DNA of 64,000 bases, taken from contig NZ_CABSIF010000010.1 of NCBI RefSeq assembly GCF_902477725.1, positions 1 to 64,000 on the forward strand. The letters run 5' to 3'. The first letter of the stretch is position 1. Each line of letters opens with the position of its first letter. This document shows, one piece after another, positions 8,216-17,179 of this stretch. The notes beneath the pieces were generated by a model, which worked only from the letters and a program-made list of their open reading frames with translations, was not told where the DNA came from and made no database searches. The DNA is from an uncultured Desulfovibrio sp. (GTDB lineage Bacteria; Desulfobacterota; Desulfovibrionia; Desulfovibrionales; Desulfovibrionaceae). Position numbers and translations under genes: made by a program.

Positions 8216-9742
8216 ATGTCTCAGCCCCCTACGTTATTTCCCAAAAGCCCGCTCGGCTCTGCCCAGAATAGCGGCAACGGCTCATCTGCTGGCGGCGCGG
8301 CTACTCCCGCAGAGCAACGTCCACGGTTTAGCGTGACGCCAACGCCCGGGGCAGCGCCTGCCGCTCCGGCTGCCAAACCCGTTGCGCCCGCCCCGGCCTC
8401 GCCATTCAGAACAACAGTTCCTGCCCCTGCAAGCCCGGCGCAAGGCACAGGCCTGACAGGTTCTGCATTCCGCACACCTGCGGGTGCAGGCGCTGGCACA
8501 GGCTTGGGGGGCACACAGCCAGCAGGCGGTGCCACCAGCCCAACTGTGCCTGCGGCAACACGCCCGCCCCTTGGACAATCCGGCCTGGGACAATCCGGCC
8601 TTGGTCAGACCGCATCCGGGCTGTCTGGAGCCACAACCCGGCCTCCTCTCGGGCAAACTGGTCTTGGACAATCAGGGCTAGGCCAGTCAGGCCTGGGGCA
8701 AACAGCAAGGCCTCCGTTGGGGTCTGCCCTGCCGCCGCGCACAGCAAGCCCCGCGCCTGCTGCGGGCGGCTTTGGTGCCACACGGTCCGCGCAAAGTGCA
8801 CCCGCGACCAGCGCCATGCGCCCGCCGCTCACGCCTGCTGCGGCTTTTCGCTCGCCCACGCAAGCGGCAGAAAACACCCGCGCAGCCTCGCCCTTTCGCA
8901 AGGATTTGCAGATATCGGACGAAGAATTTCTGCAACTGCGCGATTTCATCTATCAGCAGTGCGGCATTTTCATTGCTGAAAACAGAAAGTACCTTGTTGA
9001 GAATCGGCTTTCAAACCGCATCAAGGAACTGAACCTCAAAAGTTACAGCGACTATTACAACTTTCTGCGCTTTGACGGCAGCCGCCGCACAGAACTCACC
9101 AAGCTTTTTGAAGTGGTGACAACCAACGAGACAAGCTTTTTCCGCAATCCGCCGCAGCTTGAAGTTTTTCAAAAAAGTGTGCTGCCCGACATACTTGACC
9201 AGTGCCGCAAGGCTGGGCGCAAAAAGCTGCGCATCTGGTCGGCTGGCTGTTCCACGGGCGAAGAACCCTACACGCTCGCCATCATATTGTGTGAGGTTCT
9301 GAAAAGTGAACTTTCCAGCTGGGACATCAAGATCACAGCCAACGACCTTTCCGAGGCCGTATTGGCTGCTGCCCGCCGGGGTGTTTACAACGATTATGCC
9401 CTGCGCACGACCCCCAAGGAAATTGTGGACGCTTACTTTATCAAGGAAGACACGCAATACAGGGTCAAGCCGGAACTGAAGTCGCTCATTTCCTTTGGGC
9501 CCATTAACCTCAACGAGAGGGAACAGCTCAAACGTATTGAAAAATCGCAGATTGTTTTCTGCCGCAACGTTATCATCTATTTTGACGATGAAATGAAGCG
9601 CAAGGTTATCAACGCCTTTTACGACAACCTTGAAATCAACGGCGCTTTGCTTATCGGGCATTCCGAATCCCTGCACAACATCAGCCGCGCGTTCCAGCTT
9701 GAACACCACAAGGGAACCATTGTTTACAGAAAAATGAGCTGA
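8216..9742 (+). CDS. cheR: Chemotaxis methyltransferase CheR with long low-complexity N-terminus
   Basis: SAM-dependent methylation of chemoreceptor glutamates. The C-terminal 270 residues or so are a standard CheR: the all-alpha N-subdomain begins near ISDEEFLQLRDFIYQQCGIF, followed by the SAM motif IWSAGCSTGEEPYT and FCRNVIIYFD. The first 230 residues or so are unusual: Pro/Ala/Gly/Thr-rich and disordered-looking, with repeats of the unit SGLGQ (for example SGLGQSGLGQ). Normal CheR is about 270-290 aa, so this is a large extension, perhaps a flexible tether. It starts 2 bp after the HEAT-repeat gene, with CAGGAG at 8205-8210. Confidence 0.93.
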   Translation: MSQPPTLFPKSPLGSAQNSGNGSSAGGAATPAEQRPRFSVTPTPGAAPAAPAAKPVAPAPASPFRTTVPAPASPAQGTGLTGSAFRTPAGAGAGTGLGGTQPAGGATSPTVPAATRPPLGQSGLGQSGLGQTASGLSGATTRPPLGQTGLGQSGLGQSGLGQTARPPLGSALPPRTASPAPAAGGFGATRSAQSAPATSAMRPPLTPAAAFRSPTQAAENTRAASPFRKDLQISDEEFLQLRDFIYQQCGIFIAENRKYLVENRLSNRIKELNLKSYSDYYNFLRFDGSRRTELTKLFEVVTTNETSFFRNPPQLEVFQKSVLPDILDQCRKAGRKKLRIWSAGCSTGEEPYTLAIILCEVLKSELSSWDIKITANDLSEAVLAAARRGVYNDYALRTTPKEIVDAYFIKEDTQYRVKPELKSLISFGPINLNEREQLKRIEKSQIVFCRNVIIYFDDEMKRKVINAFYDNLEINGALLIGHSESLHNISRAFQLEHHKGTIVYRKMS

Positions 9743-9752
9743 TACTGATACC

Positions 9753-10529
9753 ATGTGTGCAAAAATTCTGGCTATTGCCAATCAAAAAGGGGGCGTCGGC
9801 AAAACCACGACATCCATTTCGCTGAGCAGCGCGCTTGCCCGCATGGGGAAAAAAGTTCTTGTTCTTGATCTTGATCCCCACGCCTGCGCCACGTTGCATG
9901 CGAGAATATACCCCGAAGGCATCGCTTGCAGCCTGCATGATCTTTTTCTTGCGCAGGAAGATGCCTGGCCCGTGATCTGGCCTGACCTTATCCATGTGCA
10001 GGCGCTGCCGGGAATGGACGTGGCGCCGGGCAGTATACGGCTTTCAGAGCTTGAAGTTGACTTTCGCGAGCGTCAGGCCAAGGGAAGTGTGCTCCTCCGC
10101 AGCCTCACGCATGTGCGCGATGAATACGATTACATAATTCTGGATTGTCCGCCCCATGTGGGCATTCTGCTGGTCAATGCGCTGGTTGCCGCAGACCTGC
10201 TGATAATTCCGATCCAGACAGATTTTCTTGCCTTGCACGGGCTTAAGCTGCTGTTCGACACGCTGCACACGTTGAACAAGGCTCTGGGCAGGTCCGTACG
10301 CTACCGGGCGGTGCCCACCATGTACGACAGAAGAGCAAAAGCCTGCACACGGGTACTTGAACTGATGCGGCGCAAAATGGGGCAATCCATGTTCTCAACG
10401 GTCATTGGGGTGGACACGCACTTTCGCGAGGCCAGCGCCCAGGGGTGCACCATTTATGATATCGACGCCCGCTCAAAGGGTGCGCTCGGGTATAATTCGC
10501 TTGCAGAAGAAGTGGTAAAGCTATGGTAA
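9753..10529 (+). CDS. ParA/MinD-family ATPase of the chemotaxis operon
   Basis: 258 aa ParA/Soj-type ATPase. It has the deviant Walker A NQKGGVGKTTTS near the N-terminus, Walker B-type DYIILDCPPH and the switch region VLDLDPHACAT. No ParB gene or parS-like cluster adjoins it, so plasmid or chromosome segregation is unlikely. The gene sits between cheR and a cheW-like gene that overlaps its last 7 bases. In other bacteria ParC/PpfA-type ParA proteins position chemosensory arrays, and that role is inferred here. Ribosome-binding sequence upstream is weak. Confidence 0.9.
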   Translation: MCAKILAIANQKGGVGKTTTSISLSSALARMGKKVLVLDLDPHACATLHARIYPEGIACSLHDLFLAQEDAWPVIWPDLIHVQALPGMDVAPGSIRLSELEVDFRERQAKGSVLLRSLTHVRDEYDYIILDCPPHVGILLVNALVAADLLIIPIQTDFLALHGLKLLFDTLHTLNKALGRSVRYRAVPTMYDRRAKACTRVLELMRRKMGQSMFSTVIGVDTHFREASAQGCTIYDIDARSKGALGYNSLAEEVVKLW

Positions 10530-11224
10530 AAACGCCCGAAGAGTACTTTGCAGACCAGTGCCTGGCCGTGCCGCAGGCGGCAGACGCAACGCTGAGCGTT
10601 GCGGAACAGGCCTTTGTGCAAAAATATCTGGGCAGCGATGCATTGCAGACCATGCCGGTGCTTGAGCCGGAACAGGTGATGGCTGGCGCAGCTGGAGAAT
10701 CAAAAGACCATACGCGCCATTCCCGTCATGGCGGACATGCAGAGGCAGAAGCAGCCCGGCCTTCCTTGCGCACACGGCTTGCGGCAGAAGAACAGGTACA
10801 GATGGTTTCGTTCTATGTGCGCGAGCAGGTTTTTTTGCTGCCAGTACCGGTAATTGTCGAGGTGCTGCGCTACATGCCGCTGACCCGGCTGCCCATGGCG
10901 CCCCCCTTTATTGCTGGTGTTGTCAACTTGCGCGGCAAGGTTACGCCACTGCTGCACCTGGATGCATTGCTGACCACAGACCAGACAAAGCGCTATACCG
11001 AAAAGAGCTTTATCATCGTTTGTGGCACAGAAGACATGCAGCTTGGCCTTATTATTGACAAAATACATACCATGTACATGGTTTCAAAAGACAGCATCAG
11101 CTGGAACATTGAGGCGCAACTTGGCGAAGGGGCAGATTTTCTGTGCGGCCTCGCCAATATCAAGGAGCGCCTCCACGGTATTATCGACCCGGAACTGATT
11201 GTCGAAAAACTTATTGAAGTCTGA
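10523..11224 (+). CDS. cheW: CheW-like coupling protein with N-terminal extension
   Basis: 233 aa. Residues from about 95 onward form a CheW domain (VSFYVREQVFLLPV, LTRLPMAPPFIAGVVNLRGK, GLIIDKIHTMYMV), the fold that links receptors to CheA. The first 90 residues or so are an additional, partly charged region with a His-rich stretch (HTRHSRHGGHAEAEAA). Plain CheW is about 160 aa. It overlaps the preceding ParA gene by 7 bp, implying translational coupling. A CheW-domain protein coupled to a ParA ATPase resembles the ParC-ParP pairing of vibrios. Whether this is a true CheW or a ParP-like adaptor cannot be settled by eye. Confidence 0.9.
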   Translation: MVKTPEEYFADQCLAVPQAADATLSVAEQAFVQKYLGSDALQTMPVLEPEQVMAGAAGESKDHTRHSRHGGHAEAEAARPSLRTRLAAEEQVQMVSFYVREQVFLLPVPVIVEVLRYMPLTRLPMAPPFIAGVVNLRGKVTPLLHLDALLTTDQTKRYTEKSFIIVCGTEDMQLGLIIDKIHTMYMVSKDSISWNIEAQLGEGADFLCGLANIKERLHGIIDPELIVEKLIEV

Positions 11225-11334
11225 TCGCCGGCCTAGCTGAAACAGCGTACGGTCTGACTTGCCAATAATCTGAATAATCTCTAGAGTTCGGTGAAATTTG
11301 TACGGCAGCCAACAACAGACGGACAGGATCACCT

Positions 11335-11703
11335 ATGAAAAAACATATTATGGTCGTAGACGACTCCAAGACTATCCGTAACCTAGTAGCCTTTGTTCTC
11401 AAGGGCGAAGGCTTCAAGGTCAGCACCGCCGAGGACGGCCTTGATGCTATTGAAAAGCTTTACAGCCTTGAGCCGGTCGACCTGATTGTTTCGGACGTGA
11501 ACATGCCCCGCATGGACGGTTTCACGTTTATCAAGACTATCCGCGCTCAGGATGCCTATAAGGATATTCCTATTATTGTCCTTTCAACCGAAGGGCAGGA
11601 AAAGGACATCCAGACCGGCATGAGCCTCGGCGCCAACCTTTACATGGTAAAACCGGCTCAGCCTGAAAAAATGGTTCGTAATATAAAGATGCTTCTGGGA
11701 TAG
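11335..11703 (+). CDS. cheY: Chemotaxis response regulator CheY
   Basis: 122 aa single receiver domain. It has the acidic pair VVDD at residues 7-10, phospho-acceptor Asp54 in IVSDVNMPRMDG, the Thr/Ser position in IIVLSTEGQ and the conserved Lys in YMVKPA. No output domain follows, so it is a diffusible signal to the flagellar motor or a phosphate sink. It starts 110 bp after the cheW-like gene and 69 bp before cheA. Confidence 0.95.
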   Translation: MKKHIMVVDDSKTIRNLVAFVLKGEGFKVSTAEDGLDAIEKLYSLEPVDLIVSDVNMPRMDGFTFIKTIRAQDAYKDIPIIVLSTEGQEKDIQTGMSLGANLYMVKPAQPEKMVRNIKMLLG

Positions 11704-11772
11704 CCGATAAGAAAGACAGTATGTGTCCAATTCGGACATTAGTGTGCTTTCAGCCATATAAAGGTACAGGTT

Positions 11773-14700
11773 ATGAGCCAGGAATTTTTTGATCCGGAAC
11801 TTTTCGCCGATTTTATCGCGGAAGCCAAAGAACATCTCGAAACTATCGAGCCTAACCTTCTTGAGCTTGAGAAGGCGCCGGACAATCTTGCTCTGCTGAA
11901 TGATATCTTTCGGCCCATGCACTCCCTCAAGGGCGCATCGGGTTTTCTGGGGCTGAACCGCATCAATCAGCTTGCGCACAAGTCTGAGAATATTCTGGAC
12001 GAACTGCGCAAGGGCACGATGGTTGTCACCTCGGAAATCATGGATGTCATTCTGGCATCCACCGATGCCCTGCGCCAGATGATCGACAATCTTGAATCCA
12101 CCAACGCTGAAGGCGAAGTGGAGATTGGGCACATCATGGCTCAGATCGAAGCCATCATGGCCGGCGAAACAACGCCGCAACCAAAAGAAGAGATTGTCGA
12201 ACCTGCCTCTGTTGCTGAAGAACCTGCCATGAGTGAAGAACTGTCCACGGCAGATGAAGCTGCGGAAGCGCACAGCGAAAACAGCCACGACAACCCAGCC
12301 GCCACAGCCGGGGACAAAGCAGAGTTTACGGCCATGTCTGGCAAGGATTGGGTGCAGACGCTGCCCGATCTGCCCACGTATACCCTCACCGCCTTTGGCG
12401 AAGGGCACCTGAAAGATTTTATCGATGAGTCCAACGACACCATCGAAAACCTCACAAGTTCCCTCCTGGATCTGGAAGAAAATCCCGTTGGCCGTGATGA
12501 ACTGGTCAACGATATTTTCCGTTTCTTCCACAACATGAAGGGCAACAGCGGCATTATCGGCTACAGCGAACTGAATTCGCTCACGCACGAAGCAGAAACC
12601 CTGCTCAACAATGTCCGCCAGGGCAAGATCACGCCCACCCATGAGCTGATCGACCTTCTGCTTCTTGTGGTTGACGTGCTGGAAGCTCTGGTGCAACGCA
12701 TCAATATTGAAGCGGGTTCAGCCACTCCTTTCAACATTTCTCCCGTGGTCAAGCAGCTTCAGGAAGCACAGACAGGCGGCCCCATTTCGCTGCCGCAGGA
12801 ACTTCTTGACGCCCAGGCCAGCCAAAACGGCAACGGCGACCATCACGAAGCCGCAGAGAGCCAGGACGTAGCGCAAGAGGCCAGCGAGAAGGAAGCCCCT
12901 GCCGCCGCAGAACCCCACGCTCCGGTTGAAGTGGTCACACCGACATTTTTTGCCGTTGGCGCTGAAAACGATGATACCGAGGCCTTTCGCGTCACGGTGC
13001 GTCAGCAGTTTGAAATTATTCATGCTGCGCTGGAAACTCTCAAGAAAGACGGCAGCCACAAAGATTCCATTGATGCCCTGTACCGCTGCCTGATTGCGGT
13101 CAAGAACGCCTGCGCCTTCATGGAATTTGAAGACATCAAGGTTTACGCCGAGCGCACGGCTGGCATAGTGGATCAGGGGCGCATCAGCGGTATTGATTTT
13201 GAATTGATGGTTGACCTGCTGGATCAGGAAGTTTCCATCATCAAAGATATGGTTCAGCTTGCGCTGGACGGCCCTGCCAAGGCCGCCACCCCGTCAGCTG
13301 CGCCTGCTGCGGCTCCCAGCCCGGCCTCGACCCCGGCGGACGAAAAGCCTGCTGAACCTGCAGCCGAAACCAAGGTCGAACCCAAGATCGAAAAGGAACA
13401 GGCTGCTCCGGCTGCTGCCAAGCCCGCTGCACCTGCCAAGCCAGCCGCTCCGGCTGCTGCAAAGCCCGCTGCGCCCGCAAAACCGGTGGCACCAGCAGCC
13501 AAGCCTGCTGCACCTGCAAAACCGGCGGCTCCGGCTGCGGCAAAGCCTGCGGCACAGGCCGCGGCACCGGCTGCCGAGAACCACAAGGGTTCTTCCACTA
13601 TCCGTGTTGACCATGAACGCCTTGACCACCTGATGAATCTCATTGGCGAACTCATCATCAACCGTAACAGGTACACCCTCATCGCCCGTTCGCTCGAAGA
13701 CACCGGGCATGACGTGGATATTTCCCAGGTCGCCCAGAGCCTTTCTGAAACCACCTACGCCATGGCGCGCATTTCTGACGATCTGCAAGACACCATCATG
13801 AAGGTGCGCATGGTTCCGGTTTCTTCGGTCTTTTCCCGCTTCCCCCGGCTGGTGCGCGACCTTTCGCGCAAAAGCGGCAAGGAAGTGGATCTGGTCATGG
13901 AAGGTGAAGAAACTGAACTGGACAAGAGCGTTGTTGAGGTCATTGGCGATCCGCTTGTCCACCTTATCCGTAATTCTGTTGACCACGGTATTGAACCTGA
14001 AGACCAGCGCCTCGCTGCGGGCAAGCCCGCCAAGGGCAAGGTTGTACTGCGCGCCTTCCACAAGGGCAACTCTGTTGCCATTGAAATTGAAGATGATGGC
14101 AAGGGCATTGACCCCGCAAAAATGCGCGAAGTTGCCATCCGCAAGGGCGTCATCACACCTGAGGAAGCCGCACAGCTTGATGACCGCGAATCGCTGGAGC
14201 TCATCTTTGCCCCCGGTTTCTCCTCGGCTGAAAAAATCACTGATATTTCAGGCCGCGGCGTAGGTATGGATGTGGTGCGCACCAACATCAAGAATCTCAA
14301 GGGCAGCGTCAGCACGTATTCAGAGGTGGGCAAGGGCACTCGCTTCACCTTGAGCCTGCCCCTGACTCTGGCTATCATTGACGCGCTTATGGTCAATGTT
14401 TCCGGGCAGATGTACGCCATTCCCCTTGATGCCGTCTCTGAAACCACCAAGATTGAAGCCGAACGCCTCACAGATGTGAAGGGACGCAAGGCCGTAACCC
14501 TGCGCGGCGAGGTACTTGGTGTTGTGGAGCTTTCAGAAATGCTGGGGCTGCCCCGCACTGATCCTCTGCCAGATGTGCTTTCCGTGGTTGTCATTCACGA
14601 CAACGACCGGCGTCTGGGTCTCGTGGTCGATCGGCTCCTGGAACGGCAGGAAATTGTTATCAAACCCCTGGGCGCATACCTTGGCGACCTCAAGGGGATT

Positions 14701-14841
14701 TCGGGCGCAACCATCATGGGCGATGGCTCGGTCATCCTGATTCTTGACCCGCACGAAATTTACATACTGGCGACCTCCAAAGCTCCTTCCATCGGCGCTG
14801 GGGGCGAACAGGGGAAGCAGCCGGTTTCAGTAAGAATGTAA
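11773..14841 (+). CDS. cheA: Chemotaxis histidine kinase CheA with multiple Hpt-type modules
   Basis: 1022 aa, much longer than the 650-750 aa usual for CheA. Order of parts: an Hpt domain with phospho-His50 in MHSLKGASGF; a second Hpt with His253 in FHNMKGNSGI; a third Hpt-like helical module (about 395-480) where the His position is Ile441 (YRCLIAVKNA), so it cannot be phosphorylated there; an Ala/Pro/Lys-rich linker of about 100 residues; the dimerisation helix (HLMNLIGELIINRNR); the ATPase with N-box NSVDHGIE and GRGVGMDVV; and a C-terminal CheW-like domain. Last gene of the operon, followed by a terminator. Confidence 0.96.
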   Translation: MSQEFFDPELFADFIAEAKEHLETIEPNLLELEKAPDNLALLNDIFRPMHSLKGASGFLGLNRINQLAHKSENILDELRKGTMVVTSEIMDVILASTDALRQMIDNLESTNAEGEVEIGHIMAQIEAIMAGETTPQPKEEIVEPASVAEEPAMSEELSTADEAAEAHSENSHDNPAATAGDKAEFTAMSGKDWVQTLPDLPTYTLTAFGEGHLKDFIDESNDTIENLTSSLLDLEENPVGRDELVNDIFRFFHNMKGNSGIIGYSELNSLTHEAETLLNNVRQGKITPTHELIDLLLLVVDVLEALVQRINIEAGSATPFNISPVVKQLQEAQTGGPISLPQELLDAQASQNGNGDHHEAAESQDVAQEASEKEAPAAAEPHAPVEVVTPTFFAVGAENDDTEAFRVTVRQQFEIIHAALETLKKDGSHKDSIDALYRCLIAVKNACAFMEFEDIKVYAERTAGIVDQGRISGIDFELMVDLLDQEVSIIKDMVQLALDGPAKAATPSAAPAAAPSPASTPADEKPAEPAAETKVEPKIEKEQAAPAAAKPAAPAKPAAPAAAKPAAPAKPVAPAAKPAAPAKPAAPAAAKPAAQAAAPAAENHKGSSTIRVDHERLDHLMNLIGELIINRNRYTLIARSLEDTGHDVDISQVAQSLSETTYAMARISDDLQDTIMKVRMVPVSSVFSRFPRLVRDLSRKSGKEVDLVMEGEETELDKSVVEVIGDPLVHLIRNSVDHGIEPEDQRLAAGKPAKGKVVLRAFHKGNSVAIEIEDDGKGIDPAKMREVAIRKGVITPEEAAQLDDRESLELIFAPGFSSAEKITDISGRGVGMDVVRTNIKNLKGSVSTYSEVGKGTRFTLSLPLTLAIIDALMVNVSGQMYAIPLDAVSETTKIEAERLTDVKGRKAVTLRGEVLGVVELSEMLGLPRTDPLPDVLSVVVIHDNDRRLGLVVDRLLERQEIVIKPLGAYLGDLKGISGATIMGDGSVILILDPHEIYILATSKAPSIGAGGEQGKQPVSVRM

Positions 14842-14847
14842 CGCTAC

Positions 14848-14871
14848 AGGGGGCCAGAAGGCCCCCTTTTC
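14848..14871 (+). terminator. Terminator of the che operon
   Basis: Stem GGGGGCC (14849-14855) with GGCCCCC (14860-14866), tetraloop AGAA, then TTTT. It begins 7 bp after the cheA stop. Confidence 0.85.
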
Positions 14872-14962
14872 CATTGGTGAGAAGTCAAGAAACACCACTT
14901 GACCTTTCTGCTGTTTTTTCAGCCAGCGGAGCAAAGCCATTCCTGCCAAAAAGGATAAAGCC

Positions 14963-15478
14963 ATGATAGAATTGTTGAGCAATCGTCGCAGCATACGCAA
15001 ATTCACAGATGAAGCCGTCAGTGATGAGCATCTGGAAAAACTGCTTATGGCCGGGCTTCTGGCCCCTTCATCCAAGGATACCCGCCCGGTGGAACTGGTG
15101 GCGGTGCGCGACAAGGCTGTTATTGCCGCGCTGGCCGACTGCCGTGACTCCGGCACCATGCCCCTGCGCACAGCCCCCCTGGTGCTGGCCGTGGTGGCAG
15201 ATACCGACAAAGCGGACGTATGGGTTGAAAATGCCTCCATTGTTGCCATTCTGGTGCAACTGGAAGTGGAACGCCTGGGCCTCGGCTCCACATGGGTGCA
15301 AATGCGTCTGCGCACCAACGGTGCCGCTTCCGCCGAGGCGGAAGTAAGAAAAACACTTGGCATTCCCGATCATTATGGCGTACTTTGCCTCGTGGCCATT
15401 GGTCACAAGGACGAAGTAAAAAAGCCTCGGGAGCTTGATGCGTCTGACTGGGCGCGTACGCACCGGGATTACTTCTGA
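14963..15478 (+). CDS. Nitroreductase-family flavoprotein
   Basis: 171 aa member of the FMN-dependent nitroreductase superfamily. The N-terminal RRSIRKFTDEAVSDEHLEKL and the APSSKDTRPVELVAV segment (FMN phosphate binding, here SSKDTRP) are characteristic. WVENASIVAILVQLE and GLGSTWVQMRLR follow as in the short-form enzymes. The small size fits the subgroup of about 170-190 residues found in anaerobes, whose natural substrates are mostly unknown. An AAGGAT site lies 6 bp before the ATG. It is monocistronic by spacing, between the cheA terminator and rpmB. Confidence 0.88.
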   Translation: MIELLSNRRSIRKFTDEAVSDEHLEKLLMAGLLAPSSKDTRPVELVAVRDKAVIAALADCRDSGTMPLRTAPLVLAVVADTDKADVWVENASIVAILVQLEVERLGLGSTWVQMRLRTNGAASAEAEVRKTLGIPDHYGVLCLVAIGHKDEVKKPRELDASDWARTHRDYF

Positions 15479-15745
15479 GTTGAGTAACCAGCTCCTATGG
15501 ATTGGCTTGAAAAATTGGGCTGCTCCAGAGTGGTAAGGCCTGCCCTGTTCAATGATGGGCTGGCAAACCAGACCCCAAGTGAAGTCGCCTTTTTTTGAGA
15601 AAATTTCTTGCCTTTCCATGCTGCATGAGCTATATGACCTTTTCGCGCGGTTATGCCCATATGCAACGCTGTCATTTTTTTCGGCGCGGGCTTTGTTCTT
15701 GCCGCATTTGAATTGAACTATTTTTTTGCATATACGGAGGAATGT

Positions 15746-15955
15746 ATGAGCAAGGAATGCATCTTTTGCGGCAAAAAGCCCCAGGTCGGCAATCTTGTGA
15801 GCCACTCCAACATTAAGACCAAGCGTCGCTTCAATCCCAATTTGCAGCGCGTGCGTCACCAGTTCCCCGATGGCAGCGTGCGGACCCTTTCCGTCTGCAC
15901 CCGTTGCCTGCGCTCTGGCGTTGTTGTTAAGCCCACGGTGCGTAAGCAGGCCTAA
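15746..15955 (+). CDS. rpmB: 50S ribosomal protein L28
   Basis: 69 aa structural protein of the large ribosomal subunit. It starts MSKECIFCGKKPQVGN and contains SHSNIKTKRRFNPNLQ, diagnostic for L28. The two pairs CIFC and CTRC show the zinc-binding (C+) version. An upstream in-frame extension to 15653 exists, but ACGGAGG at 15735-15740 places the start at 15746. A strong terminator follows. Confidence 0.97.
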   Translation: MSKECIFCGKKPQVGNLVSHSNIKTKRRFNPNLQRVRHQFPDGSVRTLSVCTRCLRSGVVVKPTVRKQA

Positions 15956-15977
15956 CTGACCTTCTTTTGCAGCTTTC

Positions 15978-16008
15978 AGCCCCGACAGGTTTCTGCCGGG
16001 GCTTTTTT
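15978..16008 (+). terminator. Terminator of rpmB
   Basis: Stem AGCCCCG (15978-15984) with CGGGGCT (15997-16003), extended by CAG/CTG across one mismatch, then TTTTT. The rhomboid gene begins 5 bp after the T-run, so its expression needs read-through or a promoter inside rpmB. Confidence 0.85.
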
Positions 16009-16012
16009 GCTT

Positions 16013-16987
16013 ATGCGTACAATTCCACCGAGAATTTTTGCCTTTTCGCGTTACTGGCGCGCCCGCCGCAGGCCCAGCAGCCTGCCTCTCGACTGGCGCC
16101 CGATTGCCAGCTTGCAAGGCACCACGGGCTATGCACGCTTTCGTGAATGGCTGCTTGTGCTCAATGCCTGCAATATCCCTCACCAGACTGTGCAGATGAA
16201 CGGCAGAGAATACATTTATGTGCCCGCGCTGTTTGAAAATATTGCACTCAGGGAGCTGGGGGACTTTGTGCGCGAAAGCGCAGCGCCTGCCGCCCAGCCC
16301 CCGCCGCTGCATGTTTTTCCCCATGCCTACATGGCAATGCTGGCGCTGCTGCCGCTCATTCTCTGGCACGGCTGGCGCATGGGCTGGTGGCCTGCCCCCG
16401 CAGTCCTGCCACCGCCAGATATGTGGAGCAGCGCGGGCATCCTTGACGCAGTGCGGGTTCGCGTTTTCAATGAATGGTACAGAAGCTTCACCGCGCTTAC
16501 CCTCCATGCCAGCCTTACCCATCTTTGCGGCAACATAGCCTTCGGGGCTATATTTATGACCCTGCTGGCCCGTATGACAGGCGTTGGCAGAGCCTTGTGG
16601 CTCACCCTGCTGGGAGGCGCGCTGGGCAATGCCCTGACCGTGCTGTTGCGGCCCCGCCCGGTTTTGAGCATGGGATTTTCCACGGCACTGTTTGCCAGCA
16701 TTGGGGCTATTTCCGGCTACATGGCCTGCCAGCAACAAAGCAAACGCAAAACCATGCTGCCTGTGGCTGCCGCAGCCGCCTTGCTGGCCATGCTCGGCAC
16801 AGAAGGCGAAAATACCGACTATGCCGCACATCTGGCCGGGCTTGGCTGTGGGCTGGCGCTGGGAGCATTTGAAGCATGGCAGGTGCGAAACTGCCGTAGG
16901 AGGTTGAGCCAATGGACGGCGGGTGCACTCACGGCCCTGATCTGCACCGCTGCATGGTGGTGGGCCTTTGCCGTCATGCGCAACTGA
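16013..16987 (+). CDS. Rhomboid-family intramembrane serine protease
   Basis: 324 aa. A soluble N-terminal region of about 95 residues precedes 6-7 hydrophobic segments. Rhomboid landmarks are present: the loop motif LHASLTHLCGNIAFG (HxxxN), the catalytic Ser in LSMGFSTALFASIG, and the catalytic His in YAAHLAGLGCGLALG. The Ser motif is GFST rather than the usual GxSG, so the residue after Ser is altered. The protein should cleave membrane-anchored substrates in the inner membrane; its targets are unknown. The frame is open to a TTG at 16007, but the ATG at 16013 is the plausible start. No clear ribosome site is visible because of the preceding terminator T-run. Confidence 0.85.
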   Translation: MRTIPPRIFAFSRYWRARRRPSSLPLDWRPIASLQGTTGYARFREWLLVLNACNIPHQTVQMNGREYIYVPALFENIALRELGDFVRESAAPAAQPPPLHVFPHAYMAMLALLPLILWHGWRMGWWPAPAVLPPPDMWSSAGILDAVRVRVFNEWYRSFTALTLHASLTHLCGNIAFGAIFMTLLARMTGVGRALWLTLLGGALGNALTVLLRPRPVLSMGFSTALFASIGAISGYMACQQQSKRKTMLPVAAAAALLAMLGTEGENTDYAAHLAGLGCGLALGAFEAWQVRNCRRRLSQWTAGALTALICTAAWWWAFAVMRN

Positions 16988-17000
16988 CTGAGCAAAAAAA

Positions 17001-17033
17001 ATCCTGACGTGAACACGCACATCAGGATCATGT
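17001..17033. terminator. Bidirectional terminator between rhomboid and the ThrE pair
   Basis: An 11-bp stem with one mismatch (ATCCTGACGTG / CACATCAGGAT). A T-run follows on the plus strand (GTTTTT, 17032-17037), and an 8-base T-run on the minus strand (plus-strand A tract 16994-17001). Confidence 0.7.
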
Positions 17034-17179
17034 TTTTAGCTGTAATTTTTTAATCACCACAAGTCAGCGCAGGCCAGCGCCTTCTCACGCCACTATCTTT
17101 CCACCAGACCTGCTCCCATCCTCTGTATGCCAGCCCAGAGCCGCACGGCAACACTATTCCTGCGTGGCAAGCGCCTGAT

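Noticed and set aside
8560..8720. Short tandem DNA repeats suspected as a CRISPR-like or minisatellite array
   Set aside because: The repeats are in frame inside cheR, encoding SGLGQ units; there are no spacers. No CRISPR array was found in the window.
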